Below are positions 63,755 to 64,000 of a DNA stretch of 64,000 nucleotides, in pieces. The notes under the pieces are model-generated. The model was given only the letters and a program-made list of their open reading frames with translations, searched no databases and was not told where the DNA came from. Each line of letters starts with the position of its first letter. Positions within the stretch are counted from its first letter, which is position 1. Position numbers and translations under genes: made by a program. Source of the DNA: Salinicoccus albus DSM 19776 (GTDB lineage Bacteria > Bacillota > Bacilli > Staphylococcales > Salinicoccaceae); assembly GCF_000385175.1 (NCBI RefSeq), contig NZ_ARQJ01000032.1:1-64000 (forward strand). Direction: 5' to 3'.

Positions 63755-64000
63755 TTAACTGTCATATCCGGAATCTATGAAAGTATTGATATCATCAAAT
63801 TGTATTCTTTCAATATTATACGGATTATTCTCCTGGAATTCAAGTATTTCATTGTACAGATATCTTGTTTTGGAGGGTGTTTCTTCATCATATATGATGA
63901 TCGCCTGATCGGTATGGCGGATTAGAAATTGATTAATGATTTTGAACATTCCGGGATTCTTGTACGGCCGGTCAAATATAAACTGGTGGAAATCACAATC
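63755..64000 (-). CDS. YpsA/DUF1273 family protein, 5' end outside the window
   Basis: The C-terminal 81 residues of a YpsA-type SLOG-fold protein. The frame is open to the window end and continues [19 protein letters not shown] before the rest. [20 protein letters not shown] is the conserved block. In B. subtilis YpsA influences cell division and sits directly before gpsB, as here. The start is beyond base 64000. Confidence 0.85.
   Translation of the reverse strand, partial: DCDFHQFIFDRPYKNPGMFKIINQFLIRHTDQAIIIYDEETPSKTRYLYNEILEFQENNPYNIERIQFDDINTFIDSGYDS

Overview
The window is a chromosomal segment of a low-GC Gram-positive bacterium of the family Staphylococcaceae. Ribosome binding sites are strong (GGAGG or AAAGGAG) and several genes use TTG or GTG starts. 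Gene content and order follow the Staphylococcus aureus chromosome from parE-parC to gpsB-ypsA: topoisomerase IV, an MsrR-like LCP protein, an SOS Y-family polymerase, femA-femB, the lysine operon with its riboswitch, cspA, xpaC-telA, brnQ, odhAB, arlRS, murG, ctpA, crr, msrA/msrB, folA-thyA, cvfC, ypsC, rnpB, gpsB and ypsA. Protein divergence and the missing trp and phosphate-transport blocks suggest a relative such as Salinicoccus, Jeotgalicoccus or Macrococcus rather than S. aureus itself. This placement is inferred from remembered gene order, not from a search.

Layout. 1-1.5 kb: a complete ISL3-family insertion sequence at the window edge. 1.5-9.5 kb: HesB-like protein, plsY, parE-parC, LCP protein and Y-family polymerase; the parE and polymerase genes each carry a LexA (SOS) box. 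9.5-14.6 kb: a SatD/membrane-protein pair divergent from three FemABX genes. 14.7-20 kb: membrane-anchored CopC with CopD, a solitary serine recombinase, a metallo-hydrolase and two membrane proteins. 20-25.2 kb: PepF-type peptidase, CvfB, a sirtuin and an ABC-F ATPase. 25.3-32.4 kb: a lysine riboswitch followed by asd-dapA-dapB-dapH-deacetylase-racemase-lysA, the acetylase route to diaminopimelate and lysine without a local aspartokinase. 32.4-39.7 kb: cold-shock protein, DUF1033, acylphosphatase, XpaC/TelA, BrnQ, and a VWA/MoxR ATPase module. 39.8-50.5 kb: the E1 and E2 subunits of 2-oxoglutarate dehydrogenase, ArlRS, PAP2 phosphatase, MurG, CtpA and DeoD. 50.5-54.3 kb: one long reverse-strand run thyA-folA-ypmS-msrA-msrB-crr-yozE-deoD. 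54.3-64 kb: bacilliredoxin, a split CvfC homologue, a small zinc-finger protein, RNase H, 5'-3' exonuclease, rhodanese, a double dynamin, the rRNA methyltransferase YpsC, RNase P RNA, GpsB and a partial YpsA.

Most of the window is conserved housekeeping: envelope synthesis (fem genes, dap, murG, LCP, PlsY, GpsB), DNA topology and repair, central metabolism and redox repair. No complete new defence or mobile system is visible. The most interesting anomaly is the cvfC homologue. It is split into two frames exactly at a run of nine A residues containing an A AAA AAC heptamer in register, and a -1 shift would restore the full-length protein. Secondary points are a 23-codon hydrophobic ORF with its own signals, a nested hairpin region between arlR and the PAP2 gene, repeated half-sites upstream of satD, and inverted repeats at the solitary recombinase promoter. 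No tRNA, rRNA or CRISPR array was seen.
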